Part shown: positions 35,019-43,240 of the stretch, piece after piece
Position numbering within the stretch: position 1 is the first letter of the stretch
Layout: each line of letters begins with the position of its first letter
Assembly: GCF_004010325.2 (NCBI RefSeq)
Contig: NZ_SADR02000001.1
Location: 471,688-535,687, forward strand
Length of the DNA stretch: 64,000 nucleotides
Reading direction: 5' to 3'
Source of the DNA: Mesorhizobium sp. M00.F.Ca.ET.216.01.1.1
Lineage (GTDB): Bacteria; Pseudomonadota; Alphaproteobacteria; Rhizobiales; Rhizobiaceae
Translations under genes and position numbers: made by a program
The notes under the pieces: generated by a model
Told to the model about the DNA's origin: nothing
The model's database searches: none
The model's input: only the letters and a program-made list of their open reading frames with translations

Positions 35019-36554
35019 ATGAACGAGATCGACCCCGCGCGTCGCTTTTCCCTCGACGCGGTGCGCAAATTCGACAGCCCTGCCGAAGGCGACACGCCCG
35101 GCGCCATGAACAGCGTGGCCCGCCAGGTCGCTTCGCAATACAGGCGCGATACGATGTCGCCGATCATGGTCAGCGGCGTGCTGCGTATGGTCGAATTCGC
35201 GCTGCTGTTCCTGTCGGGCCTCTGGGTCTACTTCCACTATGTCGGCTTCTTCAACTATCTCGCCTGGCAATATCCGCTGACGATCGCCGCCACCTCGTTC
35301 CTCGCCGTGGTATTGTTCGATGTCACCGACTGCTACCAGATAGCCGCCTTGATGCGGCCGATCGCCAATTCCGGCCGCCTGCTGCTGGTCTGGGCCGGCA
35401 CCTTCGCCCTGATGGCCCTGACGGCTTTCGCCATGAAGATGTCGGAGGACTATTCGCGCCTGTTATTCGGCACCTGGTTCGTCGCCGGTTTCGTGCTGAT
35501 CTTCGGCCTCAGGCTGGTGATGTCGAAGTTGATCCGGCGCTGGGCGCGCGACGGGCGCATGGAGCGCCGCGCCGTGATCGTCGGCGGCGGCAAGGCGGCG
35601 GAAATGCTGATCCGCTCGGTCGAGAAGCAGCCCTACAACGACATCCGCATCTGCGGCATCTTCGATGACCGCGGCGACAAGCGCTCGCCACCGATCGTCG
35701 CCGGCTATCCCAAGCTCGGCACCGTTTCCGAACTGATCGAATTCGCCCGCATTGCCCGCATCGACATGCTGATCGTGTCGCTGCCGCTGACCGCAGAATC
35801 GCGCGTCCTGCAACTGTTGAAGAAGCTGTGGGTGCTGCCGGTCGATATCCGGCTGTCGGCGCATTCGAACGCGCTGCAGTTTCGTCCGCGCGCCTATTCC
35901 TACATCGGCTCCGTGCCGATGCTCGATATCTTTGACAAGCCGATCAACGACTGGGATTCGGTCGCCAAGCGCGCCTTCGACGTCGTCTTCTCGATCATCG
36001 GGATCATCGTGTTCATGCCGGTCATGCTGGTCATGGCAATTGCGATAAAACTGGACAGCAAGGGCCCGGTGCTGTTCCGGCAGAAGCGGCACGGCTTCAA
36101 CAACGAGGTCATCGAGGTCTACAAATTCCGCTCGATGTACAGCGATAAGGCAGACCCGACCGCCAAGCAGACGGTGACCAAGAACGATCCGCGCGTCACC
36201 CGCGTCGGCCGCTTCATCCGCAAGACCTCCATCGACGAACTGCCGCAGTTCTTCAATTCGCTGTTCGGCTCACTGTCGCTGGTCGGTCCGCGCCCGCACG
36301 CCATCGCAGCCCAGTCGCACAATCTTCTCTACAACGAGGTGGTCGACGGTTATTTCGCCCGCCACAAGGTCAAGCCAGGCGTCACCGGCTGGGCGCAGAT
36401 CAATGGCTGGCGCGGCGAGATGGACACCAACGAGAAGATCCGGATGCGGACGGAATACGACCTCTATTACATCGAGAACTGGTCGCTGCTGTTCGATCTC
36501 AGGATCCTGTTCCTGACACCGGTCCGGCTGCTCAACACGGAAAACGCTTATTGA
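35019..36554 (+). CDS. Undecaprenyl-phosphate glucose/galactose phosphotransferase (WcaJ/ExoY type)
   Basis: 511-residue polyprenyl-phosphate hexose-1-phosphate transferase that starts repeat-unit assembly on undecaprenyl phosphate. Four N-terminal helices (about 55-170) and a CoA-binding-like middle domain (RRAVIVGGGKAAEMLI) precede the catalytic bacterial sugar transferase domain. That domain has KRAFDVVFSIIGII, YKFRSMYSD, SIDELPQFFNSLFGSLSLVG and PRPHA. It ends four bases into the next gene (TTGA overlap), so the two are coupled. Confidence 0.93.
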   Translation: MNEIDPARRFSLDAVRKFDSPAEGDTPGAMNSVARQVASQYRRDTMSPIMVSGVLRMVEFALLFLSGLWVYFHYVGFFNYLAWQYPLTIAATSFLAVVLFDVTDCYQIAALMRPIANSGRLLLVWAGTFALMALTAFAMKMSEDYSRLLFGTWFVAGFVLIFGLRLVMSKLIRRWARDGRMERRAVIVGGGKAAEMLIRSVEKQPYNDIRICGIFDDRGDKRSPPIVAGYPKLGTVSELIEFARIARIDMLIVSLPLTAESRVLQLLKKLWVLPVDIRLSAHSNALQFRPRAYSYIGSVPMLDIFDKPINDWDSVAKRAFDVVFSIIGIIVFMPVMLVMAIAIKLDSKGPVLFRQKRHGFNNEVIEVYKFRSMYSDKADPTAKQTVTKNDPRVTRVGRFIRKTSIDELPQFFNSLFGSLSLVGPRPHAIAAQSHNLLYNEVVDGYFARHKVKPGVTGWAQINGWRGEMDTNEKIRMRTEYDLYYIENWSLLFDLRILFLTPVRLLNTENAY

Positions 36555-37798
36555 GCGCCGTCGTCCATGAGCTGCCGCCGGCCGCGGTCAACGCCAAGCT
36601 GATCGCGCTGATCGCGTCGGGCGCGGTTTTCCTCGGCGTTTTTCTGTCCGGCTTCGTCATCGACGAGCCGGCGCCCTACGATCTCTACATGGCCGGGCTG
36701 ATCGTGGTATGGGCACTGTTCGGCCTGCGCATATCACGCGCGGCGGTGCCGCTGCTGGTGCTGCTGGTGACGATGAACATCGGCGGCATGATCTCGATGA
36801 CGCAGATGGCGGACCTTGCCAGCACGCCGCTCTATCTCGCCGTCTCGCTATTCCTGGCCATGACCGCGGTGTTCTTCGCCTCGGTAACCGCAGTCCAGCC
36901 CAGCCTCTACCGGCTGATCTTCCTTGCCTACATCGTGTCGGCGGTGCTGACCTCGCTGCTCGGTATCGCTGGCTATTTCCATGCCTTTCCCGGCGCGGAG
37001 ATATTCACCAAATACGACCGCGCCGCCGGTGCTTTCCAGGATCCGAACGTGTTCGGGCCGTTCCTGGTGCTGCCAGGCATCTATCTGCTCTATCTCCTGC
37101 TGACCGGGTCGATCGTGCGCATGCCGCTGCTGGCGGTGCCGCTGCTGATCATCACGGCCGGCATTTTCTTCTCCTTCTCGCGCGGCGCCTGGGGCATGTT
37201 CGGCGTTTCGGCGATCCTGCTCACCGGAGCCCTGTTCCTGCAAAGCGCCAGCGGCAAGTTCCGGCTGCGTGTCGTTGTCATGACCATTGCCGCCATCTCG
37301 CTGCTGGTCATTGCGATGATCGTCATCCTGCAGCTGCCGGGCGTGGCCGAGATGTTCTCCAGCCGCGCCCAGCTCGAACAGAGCTATGACACCGCTCGGC
37401 TTGGCCGCTTCGCCCGCTACACGATCGGCTTCCAGATGGCGCTGGAGCATCCGTTCGGCATCGGCCCGCTGGTCTTCGGCAAGATCTTCGGTGAAGACAC
37501 CCACGACATCTGGCTGAAGACGCTGATGGACTATGGCTGGCTCGGCTTCGTGTCGTTCCTGACGCTGACCTGTTGGACGATCGCCGCCGGCTTCCGCATT
37601 CTCCTGCGCGACAGGCCCTGGCAGCCCTATCTGCTGTGCGCCTATGTCGCCTTCATCGGCAATATCGGCCTGGGCACATTCATCGACATCGACCACTGGC
37701 GCCATGTCTATCTGCTGCTCGGCCTGATCTGGGGCGCCATCGCGCTCGAATACCGCCACCAGCGGCAGTTGCGGCCGGCGGCGCTGCCGGCGCGTTGA
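36551..37798 (+). CDS. O-antigen ligase/polymerase-like membrane protein (Wzy/ExoQ type)
   Basis: 415-residue membrane protein with about 11 hydrophobic helices. The large periplasmic loop contains FSFSRGAWGMFG and, later, HPFGIGPLVFG followed by EDTHDIWLKTLMDYGWLG, a typical pattern of the O-antigen ligase/Wzy_C family. It either polymerises repeat units or joins polymer to a carrier. Start is TTG at 36551, overlapping the stop of the preceding gene. It is the last gene of this strand's export cluster; no flippase (Wzx) gene is visible. Confidence 0.87.
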   Translation: MSAVVHELPPAAVNAKLIALIASGAVFLGVFLSGFVIDEPAPYDLYMAGLIVVWALFGLRISRAAVPLLVLLVTMNIGGMISMTQMADLASTPLYLAVSLFLAMTAVFFASVTAVQPSLYRLIFLAYIVSAVLTSLLGIAGYFHAFPGAEIFTKYDRAAGAFQDPNVFGPFLVLPGIYLLYLLLTGSIVRMPLLAVPLLIITAGIFFSFSRGAWGMFGVSAILLTGALFLQSASGKFRLRVVVMTIAAISLLVIAMIVILQLPGVAEMFSSRAQLEQSYDTARLGRFARYTIGFQMALEHPFGIGPLVFGKIFGEDTHDIWLKTLMDYGWLGFVSFLTLTCWTIAAGFRILLRDRPWQPYLLCAYVAFIGNIGLGTFIDIDHWRHVYLLLGLIWGAIALEYRHQRQLRPAALPAR

Positions 37799-37957
37799 CC
37801 GCACTGCCTTCAGTCATCCAAAGAACGGCCCGTGAACATCCGTGGGATTTTTCGCTGGGTTGCGCCAATATTCATCTGGCTTTGATCGGGTTCTGTTCCA
37901 AACAGCCGTTTTAGCGCTTGCGCCACAACCCCTGAAAATATATGGCTTTCCGCGGTC

Positions 37958-38034
<77 letters not shown>

Positions 38035-38092
38035 TTAATATCAAAGGCTTAGAGCCTTCCCGAAAATCCCCCACCTTTGGTGCCACCGGCAT

Positions 38093-38110
38093 AAAACCCG
38101 CCGAAGCGGG
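38093..38110 (-). terminator. Terminator-like hairpin on the minus strand without an obvious gene
   Basis: CCCGC/GCGGG (38097-38101 with 38106-38110), loop CGAA; on the minus strand it is followed by TTTTA. No minus-strand gene is recognised between here and 39107. Confidence 0.35.
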
Positions 38111-38213
38111 CCAATCAGCGCCATTCGACTAAAATCCATCTGTGTATATTAGCGATCGCTCAACTTACCGGGCGGACACTATTTTGTGCGGTGGGCAGAT
38201 CGATGGTGCTACC

Positions 38214-38411
38214 ATGCAAAGCGACTTTGCCGTCGTGCGCGAGCTCTTGGAGTGCGCACAGAACCACCTATGCGGCGGGGACGAAACGAGCCAAAGCGTC
38301 CGCTGGGCACTCGAGTCCCTGATTGAAGAAATAGCCATCGCGGAATTCCGGAAGGGACCCGTGACGGTCATCCCGTTTCCGCGGGCCCGACTACCAAGGC
38401 ATATTCGGTAA
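38214..38411 (+). CDS. Hypothetical small protein
   Basis: 65-residue acidic, probably helical cytoplasmic protein (MQSDFAVVRELLECAQNHL...) with a basic end VTVIPFPRARLPRHIR. I recognise no family. An in-frame start 24 codons upstream is possible. Codon use is like the rest of the genome. It lies 180 bases downstream of tRNA-Pro in a small accessory stretch, and its expression is unproven. Confidence 0.45.
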   Translation: MQSDFAVVRELLECAQNHLCGGDETSQSVRWALESLIEEIAIAEFRKGPVTVIPFPRARLPRHIR

Positions 38412-38556
38412 AGCGCTCTACCCGCCTTTGTTGCTGGTGGCCTGTTGCCATGCGTCTCCCGAACGAATCATCGACAACAACGAAATGTAACAGAACGGCT
38501 TGCGCTAGGCGCCAACTGGCAGGATGCTAGACGAGGGAAACGGGAGGCGAACCGGC

Positions 38557-39102
38557 ATGCCGGCACCGATCTACGGCTGCTGGAAACATCTGAAGTCGCG
38601 GGCTTGCTTCGCCTTTCTTGCCCTGATTGCTGTCTTTATGATGCCGGTCGAGGCAAGCAAGCGGATTTCTCATCTACTTGACCGCTCCAATATGGCGATA
38701 GCCTATTCAGGCGAATCAGACCTTGTAACCGCTTACACGACGGGGATGGCGCGCATGCGTTTGAATCTCGCAGGGCGTGCCGGCGAAACCAAGCTTGCGG
38801 TCCCTCTCGAGCCAAGGCTGTTGCGGCCGGAATTCCGGGCGCGGACATGGCGCGCAGCGGACGGCAGTCTGTTGCAGGGCTTCGCAGGTACTGGCGGCTT
38901 CCGGCTGACGATCGGAAATTGCCTTGCCGCCTTCTGCGCGGCCAGTGAATGCGCCGATGCCGGCTGGCCGGTTTACAGCTGTAGCGACGGCCGTAAGCGC
39001 AAGGTATCGGTGACGGACTTTGCGACGGCAATCTTCGACGGCGTTTCCTACCGGCGATTAAGCGCCCCTTCAAAAGCACCACCGATCGCTGTTCGCCCCT
39101 GA
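38557..39102 (+). CDS. Hypothetical secreted protein
   Basis: 181-residue protein with an N-terminal hydrophobic segment FAFLALIAVFMMPVEASK that looks like a signal peptide, and four Cys in the C-terminal half (NCLAAFCAASECADAGWPVYSC), suggesting disulfides in the periplasm. No family recognised. The ATG at 38557 has GGGAGG upstream at about 10 bases; an in-frame ATG at 38524 is the alternative. It converges with the YbaK-like gene, leaving only 4 bases between them. Confidence 0.6.
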   Translation: MPAPIYGCWKHLKSRACFAFLALIAVFMMPVEASKRISHLLDRSNMAIAYSGESDLVTAYTTGMARMRLNLAGRAGETKLAVPLEPRLLRPEFRARTWRAADGSLLQGFAGTGGFRLTIGNCLAAFCAASECADAGWPVYSCSDGRKRKVSVTDFATAIFDGVSYRRLSAPSKAPPIAVRP

Positions 39103-39106
39103 TCAA

Positions 39107-39568
39107 CTATTCCCGGCAGACGTCGACCCACTCGGCATCGACGATTTCGGCCATGCGTTCAGGGCTCAGTCGCACGGCGGCGTTCGTTGCGCCTGCCGCG
39201 GGCACGACTTCTTCAAAGGCGCGCAGCGACACGTCGCAATAGACCGGGAGCGGTGCAGGCAGGCCGAACGGGCATACCCCTCCGACCGGATGGCCTGTGG
39301 CAGAGAGCACCTGTTCGGCGTCCAGCATTCGCGCCTTGCCACCAAACCGATCCTTGAATTTGCGATTGTCCAGCCTGGAGGTTCCGCCGGCCACGATCAG
39401 CATCGTCTGATCGTCGACGCGCAAGCAGATCGTCTTCGCGATCTGCGCCGGCTCCACGCCATGTGCCTCGGCCGCCAGAGCCACTGTCGCCGAACTGGCC
39501 TCGGTCACCACGACGTCGATGTCGGGCGCATGAGTGGCGAAGAAGGCACGAACGGATTCAAGGCTCAT
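39107..39568 (-). CDS. YbaK/aminoacyl-tRNA deacylase family protein
   Basis: 153-residue single-domain editing protein of the YbaK/EbsC/ProX superfamily, which deacylates mischarged tRNA such as Cys-tRNA-Pro or Ala-tRNA-Pro. Core segments are EAHGVEPAQIAKTICLRVDD (with the conserved Lys), GGTSRLDNRKFKDRFG and GHPVGGVCPFGL. The ATG at 39568 gives the normal family length; the longer frame upstream lacks homology-like features. It is about 1.1 kb from tRNA-Pro, perhaps by chance. Confidence 0.88.
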   Translation of the reverse strand: MSLESVRAFFATHAPDIDVVVTEASSATVALAAEAHGVEPAQIAKTICLRVDDQTMLIVAGGTSRLDNRKFKDRFGGKARMLDAEQVLSATGHPVGGVCPFGLPAPLPVYCDVSLRAFEEVVPAAGATNAAVRLSPERMAEIVDAEWVDVCRE

Positions 39569-39638
39569 CTCGGGCGTCTCCCTGTCCCCGGCCCTTCTGG
39601 GGCGACCGGCAAATCCGCCATGCGGCTTACATACAAGG

Positions 39639-39668
39639 AAGCCCGTCACGGCAAAACGTGACGGGCTT
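39639..39668 (-). terminator. Long hairpin downstream of the XRE gene
   Basis: Perfect 12-bp stem AAGCCCGTCACG/CGTGACGGGCTT (39639-39650 with 39657-39668), loop of 6. The T-tract is poor, but position 26 bases after the XRE stop suggests termination. Confidence 0.55.
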
Positions 39669-39693
39669 GCTGAACAGACGCCTTGCGTCGCTG

Positions 39694-39972
39694 CTATGAA
39701 ACAGATCGACCGGGCGGTGTTGGCACGGCTGCATCGATCAGTGCGTCCTCCGGAAGTCGAAGCGCAGAGGCAATACGCCGAAGCTTCGACGGGTCAGCAT
39801 CCTTGCCGTTCTCAATATCCGCAATCTCATTGATCGCCAGGCCGCACGTCAGAGAAAGCTCTTCCATGCTGTATCCACGGGTTTCCCGGAAGGCTCTGAG
39901 CGTACTGTGGTCAGGCGTAATATGGGTCGCCACCGGTTCGGAGAAGGGTTCGCGTTTTGCTATTTGGGGCAT
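39694..39972 (-). CDS. XRE-family helix-turn-helix regulator
   Basis: 92-residue DNA-binding protein. The HTH (about residues 22-76) shows STLRAFRETRGYSMEELSLT, CGLAINEIADIENGKDADPS and LRRIASALRLPEDALI. The N-terminus has a short basic tail. There is no effector domain. The ATG at 39972 has GGAG six bases upstream. It is divergent from the region that may encode a small RNA (about 39985-40170). Its target is unknown. Confidence 0.82.
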   Translation of the reverse strand: MPQIAKREPFSEPVATHITPDHSTLRAFRETRGYSMEELSLTCGLAINEIADIENGKDADPSKLRRIASALRLPEDALIDAAVPTPPGRSVS

Positions 39973-40123
39973 TGGCAACTCCGTGAGCTGAAAGAGTTTG
40001 ATTTCAAATCATGCGTTGCCTGAGACGAGCGAGAGAATGCCCGCTCGCCAACGATTTGCCAAGCGCCAAAAAAAACGTCACGGCATCGTGAACCAGCACC
40101 GGAAGGAACGCCACTCGCCGACG

Positions 40124-40170
40124 AAAAGACCGGCTCGGGTTTTCGCCAGAGCCGGTCTTTTCTCTTTTTT
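40124..40170 (+). terminator. Strong intrinsic terminator, possibly ending a small RNA
   Basis: 13-bp perfect stem AAAAGACCGGCTC/GAGCCGGTCTTTT (40124-40136 with 40149-40161), loop 12, then a T-rich tail. No plus-strand protein gene ends just upstream. Confidence 0.75.
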
Positions 40171-40261
40171 GTTTTTGCCGCTCCAAGTCCCTCAATCCTG
40201 CTACGTGATTTTTGGGACCCAGGCATGAACCCTTCCCCTGCTGGCGCCACTCACCGGCCAT

Positions 40262-40321
40262 GGACGCCAAGGAGGCGCTCCCCAACTAGACGGACGCCGG
40301 CAAGGCGATCCCCAACAGGAG
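40262..40321 (+). repeat. Two 30-base imperfect direct repeats before a small secreted gene
   Basis: Units 40262-40291 and 40292-40321 share GGACGCC, GGCG and TCCCCAAC at identical spacing, about 22 of 30 bases. They end at the ribosome site AGGAGG of the gene at 40333, so they lie in its leader. Confidence 0.55.
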
Positions 40322-40332
40322 GAAATGCTCAA

Positions 40333-40605
40333 ATGACCAATATCTCGAACCTCAAGCGTCTCTCGCTCGCCGCTGCCGTCGCCCTTTCGGCGATCGGCTC
40401 GGTTTCCGTGCCGGCTTTCGCCAACGGCACGCATCCGACCGCCGACGGCGGCGCGGTGTGCAAGGGTTCCGGCCACTGTCTGGTGCTGCAGATCGAGTGC
40501 AAAGGCACCTATACCGACGCCACCGACAAGAACGGCACCGTCTACGGCAAGTGCAGCCAGACCGCTCAGGTCGACCCGAAGGGCAGGATCAAGCTCGCCA
40601 ACTGA
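40333..40605 (+). CDS. Small secreted protein with four Cys
   Basis: 90-residue protein with a classic signal peptide (KRLSLAAAVALSAIGSVSVPAFA, residues 8-30) and a mature part of about 60 residues containing four Cys in CKGSGHC, IEC and KC, suited to two disulfides. The ATG follows a strong AGGAGG. No family recognised with confidence. It sits behind two direct repeats and a strong terminator, and converges on the DUF883-like gene. Predicted location is periplasm. Confidence 0.72.
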   Translation: MTNISNLKRLSLAAAVALSAIGSVSVPAFANGTHPTADGGAVCKGSGHCLVLQIECKGTYTDATDKNGTVYGKCSQTAQVDPKGRIKLAN

Positions 40606-40620
40606 TTGCAAAGCCGGCAA

Positions 40621-40646
40621 CGGCGGCTGTCGCTCGACGGCCGCCG
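40621..40646. terminator. Hairpin between convergent small genes
   Basis: Arms 40621-40632 and 40635-40646 (CGGCGGC... with ...GCCGCCG) pair with one mismatch. It lies in the 75-base gap where two genes converge. There is no T-tract, so efficiency is uncertain. Confidence 0.4.
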
Positions 40647-40680
40647 GTTCGACTTGCTTCGAATTCGTGTGTGGGAGCCG

Positions 40681-40983
40681 CTATCGCCGGTTGAGCAACA
40701 GGCTGGCGAGAAGTCCGAGAACGACCAGCCCCATGGCAGCGGACGTCGCAGGATGATTACGGGCGGTCCTCTCGATCGCCCTGCCCCGCTGTCTGATCGC
40801 CGGCAGCGCATCGCCGAGGCGTTCGGCAATCTCTGAATAATAGTCCGATACGACGTCGCGACCATCTTCGAAATAGACGCTGCCGCGGCTGGCCACGGCC
40901 TTCTTGAGGGCGTCCAGTTCCCTCGACAGGGCTGCGACTTGGCTGTGAAGGTCGACGTCGGAGGGGGTCGAAAACGATGCCAT
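40681..40983 (-). CDS. DUF883/ElaB-like membrane-anchored protein
   Basis: 100-residue protein with an N-terminal helical, charged region (LHSQVAALSRELDALKKAVA) and a C-terminal membrane anchor (AAMGLVVLGLLASLLLNRR, about 82-100). This is the layout of the ElaB/YqjD/DUF883 family, which in E. coli binds stationary-phase ribosomes at the membrane. The ATG at 40983 has AAGGA upstream at good spacing. Function here is by family only. Confidence 0.75.
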   Translation of the reverse strand: MASFSTPSDVDLHSQVAALSRELDALKKAVASRGSVYFEDGRDVVSDYYSEIAERLGDALPAIRQRGRAIERTARNHPATSAAMGLVVLGLLASLLLNRR

Positions 40984-41081
40984 GACAAGTTCCTTCATCT
41001 GCTGAAGGAATCGTAACGCATCACCGGAAGACGAGTTCCGGCACTACCCCGAAGCCGCCCGAGGCAGCCTCGATCCGCGGG

Positions 41082-41624
41082 TCAGCGCACCTGATCGAGC
41101 AGGCGCTTGCATTCCAGCAGGTCGAACAGCGCCTCCTGCAGCAAGGCGCGGTTGTCGCGCGAAAGCTTGGAGGTGTCCGGCTGAACCGGGCCTTCCTCGT
41201 CGCCCTTGCCCAGGCCGAAGAAACGGCGGCTCGGCTTGACCTTGGGCTGGCCGACCAGCATCTCGTCGTCGGCACCGCGCGGCTGCGCGGCTTGCGTCAG
41301 CGGAACTGCATCGGCCTGCCGGCGTTGCGAGATCGCCTCGACGGCCGCCATGTCGCCACTGCCGATGGCGACCAGGAAATGGTTGCCGTTCTCGCGCAGC
41401 AGCTTCTGCACGCCCTTGATCGTATAGCCCTGGTCGTAGAGCATATGGCGGATGCCTTTGATCAGTTCGACATCCTGCGGCCGGTAGTAGCGGCGGCCGC
41501 CGCCGCGCTTCATCGGCTTGATCTGGTTGAAGCGCGTTTCCCAGAAGCGCAGCACATGCTGCGGCAAGTCGAGATCTTCTGCGACCTCGCTGATGGTGCG
41601 GAAAGCATCGGGGCTCTTGTCCAT
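41082..41624 (-). CDS. MerR-family transcriptional regulator
   Basis: 180-residue MerR-type regulator. The N-terminal winged helix ([20 protein letters not shown] to about residue 75) includes [20 protein letters not shown]. The C-terminal part is variable and lacks a Cys-rich metal site. The ATG at 41624 follows GAGGATT. It lies downstream of ihfA in the conserved order plsX-fabH-ihfA-merR. A rhizobial palindromic repeat sits in its upstream gap. Confidence 0.9.
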   Translation of the reverse strand: MDKSPDAFRTISEVAEDLDLPQHVLRFWETRFNQIKPMKRGGGRRYYRPQDVELIKGIRHMLYDQGYTIKGVQKLLRENGNHFLVAIGSGDMAAVEAISQRRQADAVPLTQAAQPRGADDEMLVGQPKVKPSRRFFGLGKGDEEGPVQPDTSKLSRDNRALLQEALFDLLECKRLLDQVR

Positions 41625-41644
41625 GGGCGAAATCCTCACGCTAG

Positions 41645-41690
41645 AGCATGATCCCGAAAAGTAGGAACCGGTTTCGGACAAGATCATGCT
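41645..41690. repeat. Rhizobial palindromic repeat (GCATGATCCCGAAAA type)
   Basis: AGCATGATC (41645-41653) and GATCATGCT (41682-41690) are exact inverted arms; inside are CCGAAA (41654-41659) and TTTCGG (41672-41677). I recall near-identical elements as abundant in Mesorhizobium and relatives. It lies between ihfA and merR. Confidence 0.8.
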
Positions 41691-41779
41691 TACAACGAAG
41701 CAGAATGGATCGTGCGCAATACCGATTCAGCCACTCTGCCGAATCGGACCTTATTTCAGCGGTTTATGAAACGATATTC

Positions 41780-41819
41780 AAGCCCGGCGTCAGACAGACG
41801 GCCGTTTTCAACCGGGCTT
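41780..41819 (-). terminator. Candidate terminator of ihfA
   Basis: AAGCCCGG (41780-41787) pairs with CCGGGCTT (41812-41819) around a 24-base loop, 13 bases after the ihfA stop. No clear T-tract. Confidence 0.35.
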
Positions 41820-41832
41820 TGCAGCACGGGCG

Positions 41833-42156
41833 CTACTTGCCGCCCTTGGCCTTGCTGTTCTGATGAGCCCGCAGGATGCGGTTCTTCAGCACGTTCGATG
41901 ATTTGAAGGTCATCACCCGGCGCGGCAGGATCGGCACTTCTTCGCCGGTCTTGGGGTTGCGCCCGATGCGCTCGTTCTTGGAGCGGACGTGGAACGTCGC
42001 AAAGGACGACAGCTTCACCGTCTCGCCGCGAACGATGGCTTCGCAAATCTCGTCCAGAACCGCTTCGACAAGTTCGGCCGATTCAGTACGCGACAATCCG
42101 ACCTTGCGGTAAACGGCTTCAGCAAGGTCGGCGCGCGTAAGTGTCTTTCCCCCCAT
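41833..42156 (-). CDS. ihfA: Integration host factor subunit alpha
   Basis: 107-residue IHF alpha, which with IHF beta bends DNA sharply at specific sites. It shows [20 protein letters not shown] at the start, then [20 protein letters not shown] with the DNA-inserting arm ([11 protein letters not shown], about residues 66-76). The tail (QNSKAKGGK) is basic and longer than in E. coli, as in other alphaproteobacteria. It lies after fabH in a conserved order. Confidence 0.95.
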   Translation of the reverse strand: MGGKTLTRADLAEAVYRKVGLSRTESAELVEAVLDEICEAIVRGETVKLSSFATFHVRSKNERIGRNPKTGEEVPILPRRVMTFKSSNVLKNRILRAHQNSKAKGGK

Positions 42157-42259
42157 GCGACCGTCCCATCAGCTCAAAAACATAAATCGATACAAGCAAC
42201 GGCAGAGCCTAAGTAATTGATCCGTCAAGGTCAAGGGACCGAACCCGTTAGTTCGGCAC

Positions 42260-43231
42260 TTACCAACGGACCAAAACCGCGCCCCAGGTGAAGCCCCCGC
42301 CCATTGCCTCAAGCAGCACCAGGTCGCCCTTCTTGATGCGGCCATCGGCGACGGCCACCGAGAGAGCCAGCGGCACGGAAGCAGCCGACGTGTTACCGTG
42401 CAAATCGACGGTAACCACCACCTTCTGCTCCGCTATCCCGAGCTTTTTGGCGGAAGCGTCAATAATCCGTTTGTTGGCCTGATGCGGCACGAACCAGTCG
42501 AGATCGGCAGCGGTTATGCCGGCTTGCGAGAATGTCGCCTCGATGACGTCGGTGATCATACCGACCGCGTGCTTGAACACTTCGCGACCCTCCATCCTGA
42601 GATGGCCGACCGTGCCGGTGGTTGAAGGCCCGCCGTCGACAAAAAGCTTGTCCTTGTGGGTGCCGTCCGAGCGCAGGCTGGCCGCAAGCACGCCACGGTC
42701 GGTGATGCTCCCAGCCCCCTCGCCCGCCTCCAGAACCAGCGCGCCGGCGCCGTCGCCGAACAACACGCAGGTCGAGCGGTCATTCCAGTCGAGGATGCGC
42801 GAGAAGGTTTCCGAGCCGATTACCAGCACCCGCCTCGCCAGACCGCCTCTGATATAGAGGTCGGCGGTCGCCACCGCATAGACGAAGCCCGAGCACACCG
42901 CCTGCATGTCGAAGGCGAAACCGTGATGCATGCCGAGCCGGTTCTGGATCTCGACGGCTGTCGCCGGGAAGGTGTTGTTGGGTGTCGAGGTCGCCAGCAC
43001 GATCAGGTCGATGTCGGCCGCAGTCAGTCCGGCGCTTTCGAGGGCCGCGCGCGCCGCCGCCTCGCCCAGCGAAGCCGTCGTTTCGTCATCGGCCGCGACA
43101 TGGCGCTGGCGAATGCCGGTGCGCTGGACGATCCACTCGTCGGAGGTCTCGACCATGCCTTCGAAATCGGCATTCTTCATGATGCGGCGGGGCAGCGCGG
43201 CGCCCGAGCCGCGCACGACTGATCTGATCAA
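42260..43231 (-). CDS. fabH: 3-oxoacyl-ACP synthase III
   Basis: 323-residue KAS III that starts fatty acid synthesis by condensing acetyl-CoA with malonyl-ACP. The catalytic Cys is in MQAVCSGF (about residue 113), His in [11 protein letters not shown] (about 250), and Asn in HGNTSAAS (about 280). N-terminal [14 protein letters not shown] and [12 protein letters not shown] are typical. It is 9 bases after plsX, so they form an operon for lipid synthesis. Confidence 0.97.
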   Translation of the reverse strand: MIRSVVRGSGAALPRRIMKNADFEGMVETSDEWIVQRTGIRQRHVAADDETTASLGEAAARAALESAGLTAADIDLIVLATSTPNNTFPATAVEIQNRLGMHHGFAFDMQAVCSGFVYAVATADLYIRGGLARRVLVIGSETFSRILDWNDRSTCVLFGDGAGALVLEAGEGAGSITDRGVLAASLRSDGTHKDKLFVDGGPSTTGTVGHLRMEGREVFKHAVGMITDVIEATFSQAGITAADLDWFVPHQANKRIIDASAKKLGIAEQKVVVTVDLHGNTSAASVPLALSVAVADGRIKKGDLVLLEAMGGGFTWGAVLVRW

Positions 43232-43240
43232 TGCTCTTTC

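Larger units (their letters stand above)
39973..40332. other. 360-base gene-free region with a strong plus-strand terminator
   Basis: The region between the XRE gene and the small secreted gene holds a strong terminator at 40124-40170 and two 30-base direct repeats at 40262-40321. The stretch from about 39985 to the terminator has no convincing reading frame and could be a small RNA gene. Confidence 0.4.

Noticed and set aside
39998..40228. A 76-residue plus-strand protein
   Set aside because: The frame runs through the strong terminator stem at 40124-40161 and has no ribosome site or family likeness.
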